A stretch of 64,000 nucleotides of DNA from Ornithodoros turicata (GCF_037126465.1 NC_088206.1:72915687-72979686), one strand, 5' to 3'. Positions 24,701 through 35,015 are shown, counted from the first letter of the stretch. Made by a program: numbers and translations. Notes: generated by a model from the sequence alone, not told the origin.

Positions 24701-27134
24701 GGCTCGAGGCATCGAAGACGAAGCGTAGTTTTGTCGTAGATGACGACTCACGAAGCACAGGACGATGTGGCATGTAATATACCTGTCCTGTGTTCTGCTG
24801 TTGCCCTGAAGGTGGTACCTTTTCCGCGTGTCCGTCTTCCAGATAGGTTCTTATGGCGTTGTCATACCGTTCCAGAAGATCAGGATTCCGATGTAATTTC
24901 TTCATTAAACCGTGAAGTCTGTTGTATGCTACTGCTTTGTTGTCATGGAGGTAGCCACTTGATTCCTCTTCGAAAGGCAGATTCACGTGGTAACGTCCGT
25001 CCTCGAATTTGATGGATTTTCCAAAACTGTCTAGCAGTTCCTTGTGTCCTTTGTCTTGTTTTCCATCTTCTGTGATTCCAATGTGTTCGAGATCCCAGAA
25101 CCGCCGTAACTCCACTGAGGTATCATCTTCAATTTCGACAGCAGTACGCAGTACGCATACCAGGGAATTGCTCTGGCTTGAAAGCGAGCTCTTTGTCATA
25201 GTTGGTCCTTGAAGCGTCCAGCCAAAGGTTGTGTTGATGGCCACCATTGCATTGTTTTGCGGATTGTGCTGAACATCAGTCTTTACCAGTTTCCACAACT
25301 GGTCTGAGCCAATGAGCACGGAAATTCCATTTGCGGTGCCTCCATTGGGGAACATCACTCTGTCTGCGAGGTTCATTCCACGTTCGTTCAACTGCTTGAC
25401 GAACGCGTCGTTCACCGGAATGGTAGCCATGTCCTTGCAGACTATAGGGATTTCGATGGCTTCCAAGACGCATTCGGATTGATCAAACTGGCTTCGAAGC
25501 CTCAACTGCACAACGTTCCGCCTCTGGCTGGGTGTCGACGTGTCGTCAGCGAATGTGCTCAAGCGGAGATCAATCTTTCGGATGAAAGGCAAGTTAAGTC
25601 TTCGCGAAACGTCTTCTTTCACGAAAGTCCGCTGACTACCACCGTCAATGATGCCACGTACATAGTCGCAATCACTCTCAGTCACAGCCCACGCTCGAAA
25701 TGTTTGAAGAAGAACATCACAGTCGAATTTAGAAACTGTGTTCTTGTTAGTAGCAAAGAGGTTGATGCTTTCGACTTTGTCTTCTTGTAGCGCTGGTTTC
25801 CTACGCGATGGATCGCACATGGTTGTGGCATGGCGACCTTTGCACGTTGCACACGTGATTTTCCGACGGCAGTCCCTTGATCTATGTCCTCGCCATGTGC
25901 AAATGAAACATCGCATGTCGCGTGAGAGCCGGTTTCTTTTTTCCTCCAAACTCAATGATGCCCTGCAGCTCTCGGTTGAATGGGTCTGTGACTTGCAAAA
26001 GAAACACTGAGGGGTCTCTTTCGCACTGGTATGGAGCACTGCTGCAGTAGGATGTTTCATCTTTTTATCTTGGCGCTTGTCGTATCCATTTCTGCTGTTA
26101 TTCCTTTGTGGGTCACTGCTAGTGTCGCATCTTTCGCGGCTCTCTACCTCCACACAAAGAAAATCTAATATTTGGTGCAGTTCTGATTCGGAGGACAGTT
26201 CCGCTTCTACTGATGCCTGAGCAGCACGAACTGCCTGCTTAACACTTCGGTGATAATCAACAACGATGTCGGGTGGCATGGCCTTCAGGAGTATATCGCA
26301 CATCATTGATGAATATGTGAGAGGGCTTACCCCGAGTGCCTGCAGACCTCTAATGTTTCCTTGGACGTAGTCATACAGGCGCCTCAGGCCTTTCACGTCA
26401 CTCGACGACTTGACTTGGTTGAGCAACCGCAGTCTTGAGAGATATTGTTGCTCAATTCTTTTCTTGTCGCCGAATCTCTTCGTCAGGATATCGATGGCGT
26501 CGTTGTAGCAGGCTTCGGTGGTCTGCAGTCCTGCCACTGCCGCTGCCGCTTGGCCGGTCAACCGAGATCGAAGATAGTGAAACTTCTCGGTTGTGTTTAG
26601 CCTTGGATTCTCGTGCACGGCACTGCGGTATTGCTCCCAAAATGGTTGCCAAGATAACATATCTCCACTGAAGGTGTACAAGTCTAATTTCTGCAATTTT
26701 ATCCCGCTCATGGTTCCTGCGGATGTATCTTGTTCAATAACAGGCGACCTCTGCTGAGATTCGGGAACAGGACTCGCGGTCGTTGTCATGACCTGTTGTG
26801 GGGATGTTCCGTTTGTGCCTGTACCCAGTCTCTTAATTGCACACTTCAACCTGGCAAGCGTATGTAGTGCTTGGTCTTCATACTCGGCAATTACTGTATA
26901 TTCCTCTTCAATTTCCTCACTGGGAAGCAGTTGCTCTATATCTTCATTAATCTTGTCTAGCTTACTGTTGCTAGCCTCTAGTCTTTCCATGAAAATGGCT
27001 AGCTCTTCTACAGTGACATCAGGTCTCTCAAGAGCGGAGCTCACCTCGTTAACGATTTTGGTGTTCCGCCCTCGCTGTGCAGCACGCTTCGGCTTCAGTC
27101 TCTCGAAGGTGACACCTTCTGATGAAGTGCTCAT
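21714..27134 (-). CDS. BEL/Pao gag-pol polyprotein, 1806 aa
   Basis: One open frame from ATG at 27134 (an upstream GTG at 27167 is in frame but is not a likely start) to TAA at 21716-21714. Order: gag with an N-terminal coiled region; three zinc knuckles at about 377-390 (CFFC...H...C), 409-422 (CFIC...H...C) and 428-440 (CATC...H...C); an A17-type aspartic protease at about 490-600 with IIDGGSQRTF; reverse transcriptase with ADVRKAFLQI (about 849) and YVDD (932-935); RNase H with FTDAS (about 1112) and WSDST (about 1185); and integrase with an H-H-C-C finger (about 1433-1471) and catalytic D1502, D1564 and E1614. Each replication enzyme is present and no stop or frameshift interrupts the frame. 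The protease has DGG where DSG or DTG is usual. Confidence 0.93.
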   Translation of the reverse strand: MSTSSEGVTFERLKPKRAAQRGRNTKIVNEVSSALERPDVTVEELAIFMERLEASNSKLDKINEDIEQLLPSEEIEEEYTVIAEYEDQALHTLARLKCAIKRLGTGTNGTSPQQVMTTTASPVPESQQRSPVIEQDTSAGTMSGIKLQKLDLYTFSGDMLSWQPFWEQYRSAVHENPRLNTTEKFHYLRSRLTGQAAAAVAGLQTTEACYNDAIDILTKRFGDKKRIEQQYLSRLRLLNQVKSSSDVKGLRRLYDYVQGNIRGLQALGVSPLTYSSMMCDILLKAMPPDIVVDYHRSVKQAVRAAQASVEAELSSESELHQILDFLCVEVESRERCDTSSDPQRNNSRNGYDKRQDKKMKHPTAAVLHTSAKETPQCFFCKSQTHSTESCRASLSLEEKRNRLSRDMRCFICTWRGHRSRDCRRKITCATCKGRHATTMCDPSRRKPALQEDKVESINLFATNKNTVSKFDCDVLLQTFRAWAVTESDCDYVRGIIDGGSQRTFVKEDVSRRLNLPFIRKIDLRLSTFADDTSTPSQRRNVVQLRLRSQFDQSECVLEAIEIPIVCKDMATIPVNDAFVKQLNERGMNLADRVMFPNGGTANGISVLIGSDQLWKLVKTDVQHNPQNNAMVAINTTFGWTLQGPTMTKSSLSSQSNSLVCVLRTAVEIEDDTSVELRRFWDLEHIGITEDGKQDKGHKELLDSFGKSIKFEDGRYHVNLPFEEESSGYLHDNKAVAYNRLHGLMKKLHRNPDLLERYDNAIRTYLEDGHAEKVPPSGQQQNTGQVYYMPHRPVLRESSSTTKLRFVFDASSHAEGKRSLNDFLQKGPNMVPDLVQLLLKFRLHRIAITADVRKAFLQIGIKQEDRDFLRFLWFANSPALNNEERELEEWRMTRVPFGTTASPFLLAATLSHHLDKMKEEFPETASMLNTSMYVDDLITGSATLEEARRIHSEATEIMKRAGMILDKWSSNCRELEDVFGPPTDPILTLGQKEETKVLGVVWHRDEDNFRFNPSTIMEFLINQRNTKRCVLQASARIFDPLGFLSPFVIRVKVLFQKLWELGADWDHELPSDLCAEWRAWCNDIQKLCLLNVPRCVVPTAEHSGYTLQIHVFTDASPRAYGAAVYLRVEAETGHVFVNLLTAKSRVAPIKRLTLPRLELMGALLGARLMKCVAGIVAQGPVQCYLWSDSTVALCWIHSPASKWKPFVSNRVMEIQLLTDPSRWRHCPGHCNPADLVTRGISSDALVGSSLWWEGPPWLREHEEHWPKSYTPAPENNSEMPVTEEERKTSKDTDPHVVLQVSDRTQSLLEIDRYSSMSRALRVTAWMLRFINRCRRTHMDTTGPLTAEELQSAESYWLRETQRDAYPHEIKKLREGCPVPPQSKLLELNPFLDDERLLRMRSRLEHAEMGAAVKHPIVLPPDHSFTELLVTSAHRRILHGGVLETMTDIRDRFWIPRCRQLVKKIIRRCSLCHRQKLKAATAPVAPLPSDRINKQDPFAIVGIDFAGPLYVKTADGEIKSYITLFTCAVTRAVHLEIVSNLTTTNFLMAFRRFISRRGLPQVIYSDNALTFRRAAKDIRCLWELLSSPAVRDFCSLHRIGWKFIVERAAWWGGWWERMVRTVKTCLRKTLGRSRVNYEELETILQEVEAAVNSRPLTTISAEATEMEPLTPAHFLIGKRISMLPSLPLPVPPGANIAEDMRRRLAHRRRVGEHFWNRWQREYLLQLRSAHLDKRKGNHNLKIGDVVIVHDSNAPKLNWKMGRICDLYRGRDNNVRACEVELHNSHRLRRAVQHLYPLEMSEAHSGGGC
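21720..21729 (-). promoter_or_regulatory. Polypurine tract
   Basis: GGGGGGAGGA on the minus strand directly abuts the 3' LTR, as expected for the plus-strand primer. It is also read as codons for the last glycines of the polyprotein. Confidence 0.85.
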
Positions 27135-27192
27135 GATTCTTCCGTGGAGTATTCCAACTGTGGTCACTCACTGATCAGTTCGAGTCACAAAG

Positions 27193-27210
27193 TCCCGGGT
27201 TTCGGCACCA
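27193..27210 (-). promoter_or_regulatory. Primer-binding site matching tRNA-Phe
   Basis: Four bases inside the 5' LTR, the minus strand reads TGGTGCCGAAACCCGGGA. The plus strand is the 3' end of a eukaryotic tRNA-Phe (acceptor strand TTTCGGC, discriminator A, then CCA). All 18 bases fit the tRNA-Phe(GAA) sequence as I remember it. Confidence 0.85.
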
Positions 27211-27214
27211 TAAA

Positions 27215-27613
27215 TGTTACAGATGACGTTGATTGCGATCGTCGAATAAATTGTCGACGAGGAAACAAACTCAGACGACTCAGTAATATTCGCAACCAAC
27301 AAACAACTGTATGTTATAACCACACTAGGAATACATAAATGAAGCTCTTGATAACAAAACTGAATACAAGTACGTGCTGCTCGCACGAAGCACAGAGTCC
27401 AAGTCTCCCCTTTTCGTCATGAGCATTCCCCGTTTTCTTTTCCTGGAAACGGTAGCCTCTCCCTGTGACCGGGAAGTCGGCCACCTTCCCCATTGGAAGC
27501 TTCGGACCAGATCCCTGGGTCATAAAAGTGTCGAGTGACAGTGACACAGCTCTGTCTTGCTTCCCAGCGAAATGGCCTCTGCTGTTTCTCAAATTTCGTT
27601 ATTTTCTTTAACA
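27215..27613 (-). repeat. 5' LTR of the BEL/Pao element
   Basis: 399 bp, read on the minus strand from TGTTAAAGAAAAT to ...ATCTGTAACA. It should contain the element's promoter. It differs from the 3' LTR at 27234 (T here, C there) and near 27312 (G here, A there). Confidence 0.95.
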
Positions 27614-28665
27614 ATATCTACAACCTTCTAGCTTATCGGCGTGCGATAAGACTGCGAAATAAACCCGGGTTTATTTCGCACTCCCCCGAAGGCCCCTGAA
27701 GTCTGCCCAGGGCTTCCTTTCATTCTGCCCTCTCTCCATCTGTGTACAGCGCCACCATTAGCCAGAGTAAATTTTTCGAGGTACCAACACCGAATACCCG
27801 AGTGACATATTAGCGCCCAGAGAAATAAAGGGGCTGTACAGCACACGCCCAAAACCCAAACAGTATTTTGCGCAACATGCAGTGGCTGCTCCTTATCTCT
27901 TGGGGCCCCAAAACGCTTGGGTATCCCCGAACTGTATTCTGCTGTCTGGCAGAGAGACCTCGAATGTGATTGAGAAAGTTGAAGGCGGATATGTCACCCC
28001 CCTCTCTTCTCCCTGCCACCTCGGATGTCTCGGATATCTGTTTCGGAAGTGCCTATCTTGCGTCTGGGCAAGCCCATATGACGTCGTTTTCCTCTTTGGT
28101 CTATCCTTCTCCTATACGGGAGGCATGCCGGGTTGATCTGCTACTTCATTCTAAAGACTGGAAACCGAATTTCGCACCCGCTGTGCTCTCTCTCAGGTTT
28201 TCGTCCAAGATATGTTCAGGAGTAATTGAAGGCAGAAGCACAAAGTGGAAGTGGTATAACCGCCAGAATGAGTGACGAAGTTACCCCATCTGTAAAGGGA
28301 CTGACGGGGGAACCTCGGTGCGCGGGCAGAGCGTGTGCATTGTCACGTGGTTTCCTCTCTTTCTTTTTAGGAGAAAAAAAAAAGTCACTCAAACCGTTGT
28401 TGGGAGCACACAGGTTGTGTGTCCACAGCTGACGACGTAACATTCGTTCGCGTACGTTCCGACTTTTTCTAAGTCTTGGGACACCAGCCGAGATGCGTAG
28501 AACCCACGACTATGGAACCGCTGTTTTAGTGAATCTATAAGCTCACTAGCTCCACGGCTTATGTATATCATTATGTGGCTCTATTGGGGCGGAGGGGGTA
28601 AGCAATAAGTTATTTGTGAAAAGAAAGAAATTTGTGGTGAAATTTGTGTGGTTTGTGGTGTCCTC
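27614..28665. other. Intergenic, perfect palindrome near the BEL insertion
   Basis: 27653-27680 is a 28-bp perfect palindrome centred on CCCGGG. 28200-28560 carries short frames without family resemblance. The region has no supported exon. Confidence 0.5.
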
Positions 28666-28667
28666 GT

Positions 28668-28893
28668 TCGAGAACACTATACAGGACCTGGATGGAGAAC
28701 ATGTAGTGGATGGCAGATTTCTTCACCAGAATGTATGAAATAACTGGGATTTACACTAGAGAGTTTTAGTTTTACACTAATTAATTAAGTTTTACACTAT
28801 AGTGTAAATCCCGGTTATATTTCGTACATTCCGGTAAAGAAATCTGCCATCCATTGCATGTTCTCAATCCATTTTGTGTATAGTGTCCTGGAA
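28668..28893. mobile_element. Fold-back MITE, about 225 bp
   Basis: The left arm AACACTATACAGGACCTGG...GGATGGCAGATTTCTTCAC pairs with the right arm from about 28797 (GTGTAAATCCCGGTTATA...GAAATCTGCCATCCATTG...) with several mismatches. The centre has ATTAATTAAG. No firm target duplication. Confidence 0.6.
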
Positions 28894-30242
28894 GGAGGAG
28901 AGCTGGTCCACGTGACGCCACTTTTTATTTTATTTTTTCACAAAGATTTTTTGCCCCCCCCCCCCCCCCTCCCACCCTCCCCCATAGAGAGCCATGTAAT
29001 GATATATCAGCCGTGAAGCTAATGAGGGAAGACGTTTGCCTTTCGAAAAGCCGAACCAATTTTCTGCGTATTTTCTCCCTTCTTGCACATTGTAAAGCAA
29101 AAGCCATAGAAACCCTTTTCTAGGTAGCGAGCACGCTAGAATGATCTGTGCGAAAACAACAATCTTCCTGCGCACTCTTCGTGACCGTGGACACTTCTAA
29201 TCGTTCTTTTATTTGCCCGTGAAGTGACATTACCGTAACCAGAAGAAAACCTGTCTGAAACTGAGTTCTATAATATATGGGGAGGGAGACAATATATAAG
29301 CAGAGCCGAGCAGAAAAGCACACAAACCATCACAGTGTTGCGTATGGCAGACCCAACGAGCAACAATACAATTTCGCCACAACACATCAATCACGAGGCT
29401 CGATCAATATAAATCATGCGACACCGCAAACACAATCCTCTACTGAGGAAAATGTTTCAGCGTACCTCACGTGAGGGGGCCAATGTTGTAACGCTAGCGT
29501 TCCACACACCGTCGCTCCTACTTTCAAGGCCGGGGAAGACCCTTTCAAAACAACATGTGACGTCACGAACCAGGGTTCGCTTCGTGCTTGCGAAAACCGC
29601 TCTTTCTTAATGGATCGCATCTGGTTTCCCACTTCAGATGCGACCCGTCGTTCGAAAGTGTTGTTTGTGAATGTGAATCATAATACATGGAACTACAAAC
29701 GATCACGCGCTCGTCCAGTCCTACGCTACCGCTCCTGGCGTTTCAGTGTTTGGAAGGCCTCATCAGGAAAAAGGATCATGTGGTTGGATTGCTCGGAAAG
29801 GTATAGAGCTTTGTCCGCTTTTCGAGGGTCGTTGTACGCCGTAAATTTTGCATTGTTGTTAGTTGTGCGCCGAAAGAAGCGTTGTTAACTACTTTGAAGC
29901 ACGTAATTTTTTTTCGTAGTATGTGCCGTTAACTTACCGAGTCTGGTGCGGTTTGTTTTGTATTCATGTTTGTCTTTGCGAAGCGTGTGTAATGTGCCGA
30001 CCCTAAATTGTCAACTCGTATCGGTCGTAAGTAATTTCTTTTGCGCGTAAATTGTCAGAAAATATGAAAAACGTTCCTTTAGGTTGCCCACGTTGACTTC
30101 TTGTTTTGCTCACCTGTTGAGCCCTGGGCTTCAGTTTTCATATGATCTCACTTTCTAGATGCGAAAAAAAAAAAAAAAAAGGAAAGAAGAAAGGCGCAGG
30201 TTATCTTCGGTTATCACCACACTCTGGGCTCCTCAACCACTC
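28894..30242. other. Intergenic, no gene recognised
   Basis: Holds a C homopolymer (about 28953-28970), an A-rich run at 30163-30181 and scattered short frames (29277-29474, 29610-29888) with no family resemblance. Confidence 0.5.
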
Positions 30243-30495
30243 TACACTCTTGGAAATGAACTTCACCGCATAACACGCTCCTAGTCAACCATCATCTCGA
30301 ATGATATAGTTACCTGCCCTGATTTGTTGAAAACGGGAGGCGTACGCCTTTTCTGTGACAATTATGAACAGCATTAGTGTCACAGAAAAGGCGTACGCCT
30401 CCCGTTTTCAACAAATCAGGGCAGATAACGATATCATTCGAGATGATGGTTGGCTAGGAGCGAGCTATGCGGTGAAGTTCATTTTTAAGAGTGTA
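30243..30495. mobile_element. 253-bp MITE with TA target duplication, copy 2
   Basis: Same inverted termini, length and TA flanks as 17886-18138 with a few base changes (for example CTTGGAAATG at the left end). The central loop is inverted relative to copy 1. Confidence 0.85.
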
Positions 30496-30606
30496 GATAC
30501 ATCTTGAAAGGATCGAGACAACACCACCCTTCTCGACAAATATGAACAAAACATAAGGAGGCAGCTGAGGCAGGAGGGAGCTGGTGTGTAGACGAGGCGA
30601 ACGAGG

Positions 30607-30686
30607 GTTTGAGGACGGGAGAACGGACAGAAGTGGACACGGTGACCCTCCGTGTCCGCTTCTGTCCAATTCCCTCGTCCTCAAAC
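30607..30686. repeat. 80-nt imperfect hairpin
   Basis: The arm GTTTGAGGACGGGAGAACGG...GTGGACACGG pairs with CCGTGTCCGCTTCTGTCCAA...CGTCCTCAAAC around a short loop. There are only a few mismatches in about 36 pairs. Size and shape allow a pre-miRNA-like structure, but it may equally be a small MITE. Confidence 0.5.
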
Positions 30687-30689
30687 TTC

Positions 30690-33600
30690 TCCTCGGCTAG
30701 ACAAATATGGTCGCGGGACGTACCTGACATCTGGCCACCGTGTCACGCGATTTCTGCGAAGCGATGTCTAGCAGACGACATGAAAGTTTGCCAAGAAAAC
30801 GAAAACATACGTTAGAGGTGCCCCCGTAGCTGTAAGACTGCACTGAATCGAGCTCTAAAAATAAGCACCCCACCCTCCCTTGCTTTTCATCCATTCACTG
30901 TCAGGTGCCTGATTTTGTTTTTCTGTCTGCGTTGGCAAAATTATTGAAACAGCGCCAGCTCACTTGTGAAGTGCGTAAATATTTCATGACGGAACGTTTT
31001 TCTCGACACCCATCATGAAAGCGATCTGTGAACGGAGTTCGTCGTCTCCCCAAAACACGAGTCGATCACGTGAATGCGCACGGACCCGGAAGTATGCAGC
31101 TTTGAAGATACATGGTAGCCTTGGAAGTATCCCTCGGCGAATTCCGTCCCTCGAGTTATTTACAGAGTCGTACGAGTTTACACAGTAGAACGATAACATG
31201 TTTTCCTAAAAGAATGGGTTGTATCTTCGGTATCGTTTCTGTGTGTTCCTTAGATTGAATGGATGTTGCTTGCTTGAAGCAGGAGTTGTGAGAAGGTGCC
31301 GAAACTACTCGAGTAACAGTGAATCGAGCCATGTAAGAAATCTTTTTTGATCCAAGTTTCTTTCTGCTTGTTTTTTTTAGAGAGAGAGAGTGAGAGAAAA
31401 GACATGTAGCTGCGTGTGGAATAATAGCCATTTACTCGGAAACAGCGTGACCCCGCGTGTGGTTGAATAAAATACACAAAGAGAACTAGGACGTTTTTCA
31501 TTGTTTTTCTTCAACAAACTTCGCTAAGCTTTAACTGAACTGGTAACGGCTAGTCGCTTCGTCAAGAGCCGTATTTCCCAGGTGGAAAGAACATCTGCGA
31601 TTCGAAAGCGAAACGAGCGAACGTGTCGTCTGCTAGCTTCCGGTGATGGCGTCCGCTTCGTTGCCTCCCTCATTTGCTCTTTAACTGTTTGCTAAGCCCG
31701 TAAGGGTTAATGGAGCTCTATCCCAGCAAACACCTTCGCAGTACGCCGGTCAATTCTTTCAAAGCGTGCAGCTGTATCCCAATCGAGGTCGTGTTTGCCC
31801 ACCATGTGATCCGACCACCGGTGGTGCGATACGAAGTTACGTCACCGCCGCCAGTTGACGTCACATATGACGAACCCCCATTGGTTGATAGCGTCGTCTG
31901 ATTTCTGAGAGTGCCGATCGGACGATGGCGGTCGGGAGGATTTTCTATTCGCGCCGTTGAAACAGATGTTCATACACGTTTTATGTTGCGTGCTGCCCTT
32001 CGAGAAGACTTCTTAGTGCTCCCATTTGTGTCATTGTCTTCGGATTCCACATTGAGTGAGGAAGCTTGTGCAGTTTCTCTCTCGAATCACACAGTCATCA
32101 GTGAAAGTTGTGTGGTGGTGTTGCTGTGTTGCTCTGAGTAGTGTGGAGTGTGGTCATTCACTCGCCTGGTTCGTTTCTCTTTGTGACCGAATCTGTTTGT
32201 TGCTATGGCTGCAGAAGCATGAAGTTGTACAACTTTTTGAGTTTGTGGTTACCATAACTTGTAATTCGTGTCCTCGCTGTTAAATATTGCGTAGTTTTGC
32301 GTTCGTCGGGCGGTCGGCTTTTCGTACATGCAGATCTTTTCATTCCGCGCTATTTGTTTGTGATAAGCGATATACCTTTATGCCAAATATAGCCGCACAG
32401 AAATTGCCTTAGTGTAACTGCTTGACGCAGCTATGTAGCAGATCCCTATTATTCTTTCTTTCTTTCTTTGTAAACGCTAACGATGTTGACTGATCAGCTG
32501 ATCAGTCATGACGTCATTTTGCGGGTATTCCGCGTTCAGTAACCGGTTTCCGTTTTGCTTTGCGAGGTGGTTGCGGTTTGCTGCCCGTAACGCTGGAGTA
32601 GAACCCGGTGCAAAGTTCCACAGGTAGCCCCCTATCTTAGTCTCGTGAAGTGCATCTACCGGGTACTTTGTATTATGAGTCACTAGTCGTATCTCAGTGC
32701 ACTTACGCACAGGACGTAGTTCAGAGCTGCACTTCAATGCTATCGTGGGCGATTGGTAAACATTTCCACGCTGCAGTATTACAGATATCGCATGGTAACA
32801 CATGTCACACACTGTATATCACACACATAGTATCACATAGGAAGTCATGTTTTCTTTGCGTTGAGAAAGACAGGAACTTTGTAGGTTTTGACTGTCAATG
32901 TTTTTATGGCAAGGCCTATACAGCATGTTTCTCCTAACTTGTCCCAAAAATATATTTAAAATAAAAAATAGACGTGTCTGAAAATTACGGGGTGAACGGT
33001 GTTTAGCTTTCGCAAATTTTTCCCGTGACGTTGGAGCACTTTGACGAATTTTCAGTTGCGAGAAATTGAATTTCCCGAAATCAACTCTGAAATTGACCCT
33101 GGCCCCGTCAGTTTCCTCTTCCATGCTTCTGCTGACAACAATGGCAAGGTTCAAACGCTGCAGTTATCTAAAAAAAAACAGGAATGGGATGGTCTAGATT
33201 CTTTTTTAAATATTTTTTTCGCCACTCGTTGCATCAACGTGACGGCAAATTGAGAACGGCTGGACGATTTTCAAATTTTTTTTTCCAGTCATTACCACGC
33301 TAAGGAATTTATTTTGTGATAGAATGGTCTAAATCTGACATGCTCTTTCTGTTCCCGCCAGAAAGAACGTGACAATGGCTTGGCAAGCTTCGGAGTTAAG
33401 TTCAGAAAATTCAATTTCTCTTGACTGAAAATTGATCAAAGTACTCCTACGTCATGACAAAAGTTTGCGGAAGGTAAACACCGTGGATCCCATAATTTTC
33501 GGAAGAGTAGATTTTTAAATATATTTTTGCGATGCGTTAAGGGGAATAGGCCGTGTGCATTCCACGAGCGAGAAAATTATTTGCAGCACTTGTTACTATT

Positions 33601-33797
33601 GCGAAGCTCATTTCAAATTCTCTCCGCATTAAACTTTCTGTTGCTAATCGCGTTCGAAAAGTAAAAATACTGAATGCGCGGGCATCTTGCGAGGTTTTCT
33701 AAACCAGGCAACACAAAAAGGCAACAAAAAAAATTGTCTAACCTGCCACCCGCCCTGCATCACCAGGAACACGTTTCCTATTTTTTTTGTTCTGCAG
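30690..33797. other. Region upstream of lipin, likely holding its 5' UTR exon(s)
   Basis: No coding exon is seen. The lipin start exon has a good acceptor at 33797 (tttgttctgcag), so at least one untranslated exon must lie upstream, probably here. 32487-32508 is a 22-bp perfect palindrome (TGACTGATCAG and its complement). 33000-33560 is T-rich sequence. Confidence 0.45.
31837..31884 (+). promoter_or_regulatory. Candidate lipin promoter elements: CRE and inverted CCAAT box
   Basis: A full palindromic CRE, TGACGTCA, lies at 31856-31863. A half site (TTACGTCACC) lies just upstream and an inverted CCAAT box (CCATTGGTTG) about 20 bases downstream. It is about 2 kb before the lipin ATG on the same strand. 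No TATA box or mapped start supports it, so this is an inference. Confidence 0.3.
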
Positions 33798-33845
33798 GTG
33801 AGGGGTGCGTTGCCTGCACCTTCTCCCCCCAGCTTCTCCAGCCAG

Positions 33846-35015
33846 ATGAACTACATCGGGAGGATAATTACCAATGTGCGTGACTTCTGCAATGAAATCA
33901 ATTCCGCTACGCTCACGGGGGCCATCGACGTCATCGTCGTGGAGCAGCCGGACGGGTCCTTTGCCACATCACCCTTCCATGTCCGTTTTGGAAAGATCGG
34001 CGTCCTGCGGAGCCGGGAGAAAATTGTAAGCCTCGGACTTGACTCCAATGGGAAGGGAGAGTTTAAAGTAGTGCAGAAGTGATTTTTAACACCCTGTTTT
34101 CTTCCTATAAAACTGTTAGGTAGGCCAGTAAGATGCACCATGCGAAGTAATTCACACCACAGAGTCATAATTATCGCGGAGAATGAATTTAAAATACGGC
34201 GCAAAAAAGCGACCGTTGCGCAACGGTGATGAAGAGCAGTACCAGCCTGCGATCTGCCTGGAACCTCGCGCTGACGCTATAAGGAGAACGCTCTCTGATT
34301 GGTCTAGAGAAATGTTGTCCGCTGCTTGGCTGTTTGGGGTTCCAAAAAGCCTTTCTCCTGGCTCGGTAATGATTCGGCCGCTCCTTCTATCTCCAATTCA
34401 CCGGGAGAACTGGCAAAACTGGTTTATGGCGGTAAAGGGACACGGCGCTGACCCCCACTGATCGACGAACCAGAATGAGTTCTCCTTATAACGTCATGTT
34501 TATGCGAGTTTTTTTTTTCTGGGAAACAAGTTGCGCGGATCAAAACCTTTAGCGCCATTCGGTAAAATGACACACACACTTTCATCAGACGTCTCGATCT
34601 GAATAATTTTTGGATGGCCCTCTGTACTCCTTTAAAGGAGCAGTGAAGGCTCCCCATTTCTCTTTCTCTCTCTCTTCTTTTTTTTTTCTGTAGTGGATTG
34701 TGCAACAAATACTATGCGCTGTTGCGTAAGAACAACGATCGTAGCTGAGTCTCTCTCTCCTTTGGAGAGCCTGTAAGTGAGTGAGTGCAAAGTGCAATAC
34801 TTCATCTACAGGATGCAACTGTGTAGGTGCAAACAGTACCGCTGTTGTTTTATGCGGTCTATCTGCATCTGATTGCTTATCGCGGAACTAAATAATTAAA
34901 TAAAATATTTCAGGTGGACATAGAGATAAACGGAAAGCCCGTTAACATCCACATGAAGCTCGGAGAATCGGGCGAGGCATTCTTCGTTGAGGAGGTCCAC
35001 GAGGAGAAGGATTTG
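33846..35015 (+). CDS. LPIN: Lipin exons 1-2: N-LIP domain
   Basis: Exon 1 (33846-34025, 60 codons) and exon 2 (34914-35015, 34 codons) join as ...LRSREKI + [20 protein letters not shown], the highly conserved lipin N-terminal fold. The acceptor of the exon holding the ATG is at 33797, leaving 48 untranslated bases (33798-33845) before the start. Both introns are phase 0. Confidence 0.93.

Larger units (their letters stand above)
21321..27613 (-). mobile_element. BEL/Pao LTR retrotransposon, nearly intact
   Basis: 6293 bp on the minus strand. LTRs of 399 bp lie at 27215-27613 (5') and 21321-21719 (3'). Each has TG...CA ends, and the element is flanked by a 5-bp duplication ATATC (21316-21320 and 27614-27618). 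The LTRs differ at two sites by eye. A tRNA-Phe primer site, a polypurine tract and a complete gag-pol frame are present, and no envelope gene is seen. Pao RT/protease/integrase architecture, LTR length and duplication size all fit BEL/Pao. Intact frames and near-identical LTRs suggest a young and possibly mobile copy. Confidence 0.95.

Noticed and set aside
27135..27167. Longer gag start at 27167
   Set aside because: The codon there is GTG. The first in-frame ATG is at 27134, with no sign of non-ATG initiation.
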